From the NCBI GenBank assembly GCA_964483405.1, contig CAZABC010000024.1:1-32915 (forward strand): DNA of 32,915 bases. The letters are read 5' to 3'. Both the position numbers and the translations under genes were made by a program. Positions 31,109 through 32,915 of the stretch are shown piece by piece; positions within the stretch are counted from its first letter, which is position 1, and every line of letters begins with the position of its first letter. This stretch comes from CAZABC01 sp964483405. Lineage in GTDB: Bacteria > Chloroflexota > Limnocylindria > Limnocylindrales > CSP1-4. The notes beneath the pieces were generated by a model. It was not told where the DNA came from. It searched no databases and worked only from the letters and a program-made list of their open reading frames with translations.

Positions 31109-31114
31109 GGCGCG

Positions 31115-31120
31115 AGTCTA
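31115..31120 (-). promoter_or_regulatory. Candidate -10 box TAGACT, 6 bases before yggT
   Basis: The minus-strand 14-mer CGCGCTAGACTCGC at 31111-31124 is identical to the one before the amidase gene at 5195. Here it is built into the stop codon of yggS. Confidence 0.4.
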
Positions 31121-31867
31121 GCGCGACCGCTCGCCGAACAGGGCCCGGCCGACCCGGACGATCGTCGCGCCCTCCTCGACCGCGACCGGGTAGTCGTCGG
31201 ACATCCCCATCGAGAGCGCCGGGCCGAGCGCCGGATGCCCGGCTCGGAGCCGGTCCGACAGTGCCCGCAGGGCGACGAACGTCGGCCGGGCCGCCTCGGG
31301 GTCGTCGGTCAGCCGGCCGATCGTCATCAGGCCGGCCACCTCGAGCGAGCCGAGGGCGGCGATCGCCTCGATCGTCGCCGGCAGGTCGGCCGGGTCGAGT
31401 CCGGCCTTCGCCGGGTCGCGGTCGACGTTCACCTGGAGCAGGATCGGGCGCGGGCCGGCCGACCGCTCCCCGGCGCAGAGCAGCCCGTCGAGCCGGGCGG
31501 CCAGCGCGATCGAGTCGACCGTCTGGACGACCTCGAAGAGCTCGAGCGCCCGGCGCGCCTTGTTCGACTGGAGCGGGCCGACGAGATGCCAGCGCGCCCC
31601 GTCGACGAGCGGGCGCTTCGCGGCGGCCTCCTGGACGCGGTTCTCGCCGAGCGTGTCGAGCCCGGCCGCGACGGCGGCGACGAGTCGCTCGGCCGGCACG
31701 GTCTTGCTGACGGCGACGAGGGTGACCTCGGCCGGGTCTCGCCCGACGCGCGCGCACGCGGCCGCGATGCGGTCGAGGACACGGGCGCGGGCGTCCGCGA
31801 GACGGACGACCTCCGTCGGGTCCGGCCCGATGACGCCGAGGGCCGCGCGGTCGGCGCCGGGCGCCAC
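31118..31867 (-). CDS. YggS/PROSC family pyridoxal-phosphate homeostasis protein
   Basis: PLP-binding protein that buffers and delivers the cofactor and has no known catalytic activity of its own. The single-domain alanine-racemase-like barrel of 249 residues carries the PLP lysine K55 in LVAVSKTVPAERL. LGENRVQEA, WHLVGPLQSNKARRALELFEVVQTVDS and LLQVNVDRDPAKAG follow, and the C-terminal block is LSMGMSDDYPVAVEEGATIVRVGRALFG. GTG-31867 begins 5 bases after the ftsZ stop; GGAAGAAG in the end of ftsZ is a weak ribosome site. The first ~15 residues are poorly conserved in type, so a slightly later start is possible. Confidence 0.94.
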   Translation of the reverse strand: MAPGADRAALGVIGPDPTEVVRLADARARVLDRIAAACARVGRDPAEVTLVAVSKTVPAERLVAAVAAGLDTLGENRVQEAAAKRPLVDGARWHLVGPLQSNKARRALELFEVVQTVDSIALAARLDGLLCAGERSAGPRPILLQVNVDRDPAKAGLDPADLPATIEAIAALGSLEVAGLMTIGRLTDDPEAARPTFVALRALSDRLRAGHPALGPALSMGMSDDYPVAVEEGATIVRVGRALFGERSR

Positions 31868-31872
31868 CGCGC

Positions 31873-32915
31873 CTACTTCTTCCGGAGGAAGCTCGGGATC
31901 TCGAGGTCGCTCTCGTCGTAGGCGGCCCGGCGGACGGGCACGTCGCCCGACGCCCGGACGCTCACCGGGGCCGCGACGCGCTCGTCGCCGCTCGCCGCGC
32001 GGACCTCGGCCGCGACCTCGGATCGCTGGCGCTCGAGCTCGGCGAGGTAGTCGCGGTCACCCGAGACCTTGAAGCCGCCGGTCGCGGCGTCGACGGCCGA
32101 CTCTTCGCGGCGGGCGACGTTCGGCCGGGTCCGGCCGTCGAAGCCGGTGGCGATGACGGTGACCATGACATCGTCGCCCATCCGGTCGTTGAAGCTCGTC
32201 CCGAAGATGATGTTCGCCTCCGGGTCGGCTGCGGCGCGGATCTCCTCGGCGGCGTCGAGGACCTCGGCGAGGGCGAGGTTCGACGACCCGGCGATGTTCC
32301 AGAGGATGCCCTGGGCGCCGGTGATGTTGACCTCGAGGAGCGGGCTGGCGATCGCCTGGCGGGCGGCCTCGACGGCCCGGTTCTCGCCCGACGCGCGGCC
32401 GATGCCCATGAGCGCCGAGCCGGCGTCGCGCATGATCGCCCGGACGTCGGCGAAGTCGAGGTTGATCAGGCCGGGGACGGTGATGATGTCGCTGATGCCC
32501 TGGACGCCCTGGCGGAGGACGTCGTCGACGACCTTGAACGCGTCGAGGACCGTCGTGTTCTTCTGGACGACGTCCCGGAGACGATCGTTCGGGATCGTGA
32601 TGAGGGTGTCGACCTTCCCCTTCAGCTCCTCGGCCGCCTTCTCCGCGATGAGCTTGCGGCGGGCGCCCTCGAACGAGAACGGCTTGGTGACGACGCCGAT
32701 CGTCAGCGCCCCCATCTCCTTGGCCACCTCGGCGATGACCGGCGCCGCGCCCGAGCCGGTCCCGCCACCGAGCCCAGCGGTGATGAAGACCATGTCCGAG
32801 TCGGCGAGCGCCTCGGCGATCTTCTCGCTGTCCTCCTCGGCCGCTCGCTGGCCGACCGCCGCGTCGCCGCCGGCGCCGAGACCGCGGGTGATCTTGTCGC
32901 CGATCCGGATCTTGT
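31873..32915 (-). CDS. ftsZ: Cell division protein FtsZ (5' end beyond right edge)
   Basis: Tubulin-like GTPase that builds the division ring. The frame is open to the right edge and begins within KIRIGDKITRGLGAGGD, so the start codon and the first part of the nucleotide-binding domain are outside the window. Visible features: the GTP-binding signature AGLGGGTGSGAAPVIAEV, TIPNDRL, the synergy loop LINLDFADVRAIM, and the C-terminal domain (ANIIFGTSFNDRMGDDVMVTVIATGF). A linker of about 75 residues follows. The end DLEIPSFLRKK matches the conserved tail peptide that binds FtsA/SepF-type partners. It leads the yggS-yggT-DUF167 row. Confidence 0.97.
   Translation of the reverse strand, partial: KIRIGDKITRGLGAGGDAAVGQRAAEEDSEKIAEALADSDMVFITAGLGGGTGSGAAPVIAEVAKEMGALTIGVVTKPFSFEGARRKLIAEKAAEELKGKVDTLITIPNDRLRDVVQKNTTVLDAFKVVDDVLRQGVQGISDIITVPGLINLDFADVRAIMRDAGSALMGIGRASGENRAVEAARQAIASPLLEVNITGAQGILWNIAGSSNLALAEVLDAAEEIRAAADPEANIIFGTSFNDRMGDDVMVTVIATGFDGRTRPNVARREESAVDAATGGFKVSGDRDYLAELERQRSEVAAEVRAASGDERVAAPVSVRASGDVPVRRAAYDESDLEIPSFLRKK

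Overview
The window reads as chromosomal DNA from a very G+C-rich bacterium. The best fit is the Chloroflexota, possibly the Limnocylindria-type lineages. This rests on inference: split glycine decarboxylase (GcvPA/GcvPB, where actinobacteria usually carry one fused chain), a split glutamine-dependent NAD synthetase, Ser/Pro-rich lipoprotein linkers (CQGAASPSPSE), many GTG starts and an ftsZ-yggS-yggT-DUF167 row. No phage, IS element, CRISPR array or toxin-antitoxin locus was seen.

Layout. Positions 1-1060 (+): the end of an unrecognised ORF, then ssb. Positions 1061-1324: a repeat-rich convergent gap with a terminator-like hairpin. Nearly everything from 1325 to the right edge is on the minus strand. 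In its own direction it runs: ftsZ (cut by the right edge), yggS, yggT, DUF167, tRNA-Val(CAC), a membrane protein and an ABC ATPase (32915-28794). Then comes the only plus-strand gene of this part, aconitase (26125-28797). Next is a divergent block: mini-ORF, DUF2520 Rossmann protein, orphan 107-aa ORF, NUDIX hydrolase, gcvT, gcvH, gcvPA, gcvPB (26084-19651). It is followed by an ECF sigma/anti-sigma pair (19570-18306), two complete tandem peptide/nickel-type ABC operons in the same order SBP-B-C-D-F (18028-11645 and 11426-5230), and finally nitrilase-type glutaminase, nadE, rsmI and a Ca2+/H+ antiporter (5195-1325).

How the genes work together. The glycine cleavage genes turn glycine into CO2, NH3 and methylene-THF; the L-protein is elsewhere. 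The glutaminase/NadE pair probably forms a two-chain glutamine-dependent NAD synthetase. The two ABC operons should import peptides or similar small solutes as nitrogen and carbon sources. The sigma/anti-sigma pair carries a good ECF-type promoter in front of itself, suggesting autoregulation. Genes are packed tightly, with at least six 4-nt start/stop overlaps (ATGA or GTGA).

The most interesting signals are regulatory. A core element TAnACTC lies exactly 6 nt before GTG codons of genes without a Shine-Dalgarno sequence (leaderless pattern). Face-to-face promoters appear to sit between aconitase and the DUF2520/glycine-cleavage block. Two unrelated but equally placed long perfect stem-loops lie just after the binding-protein genes of the two ABC operons. 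I did not find a clearly new defence or mobile system here.
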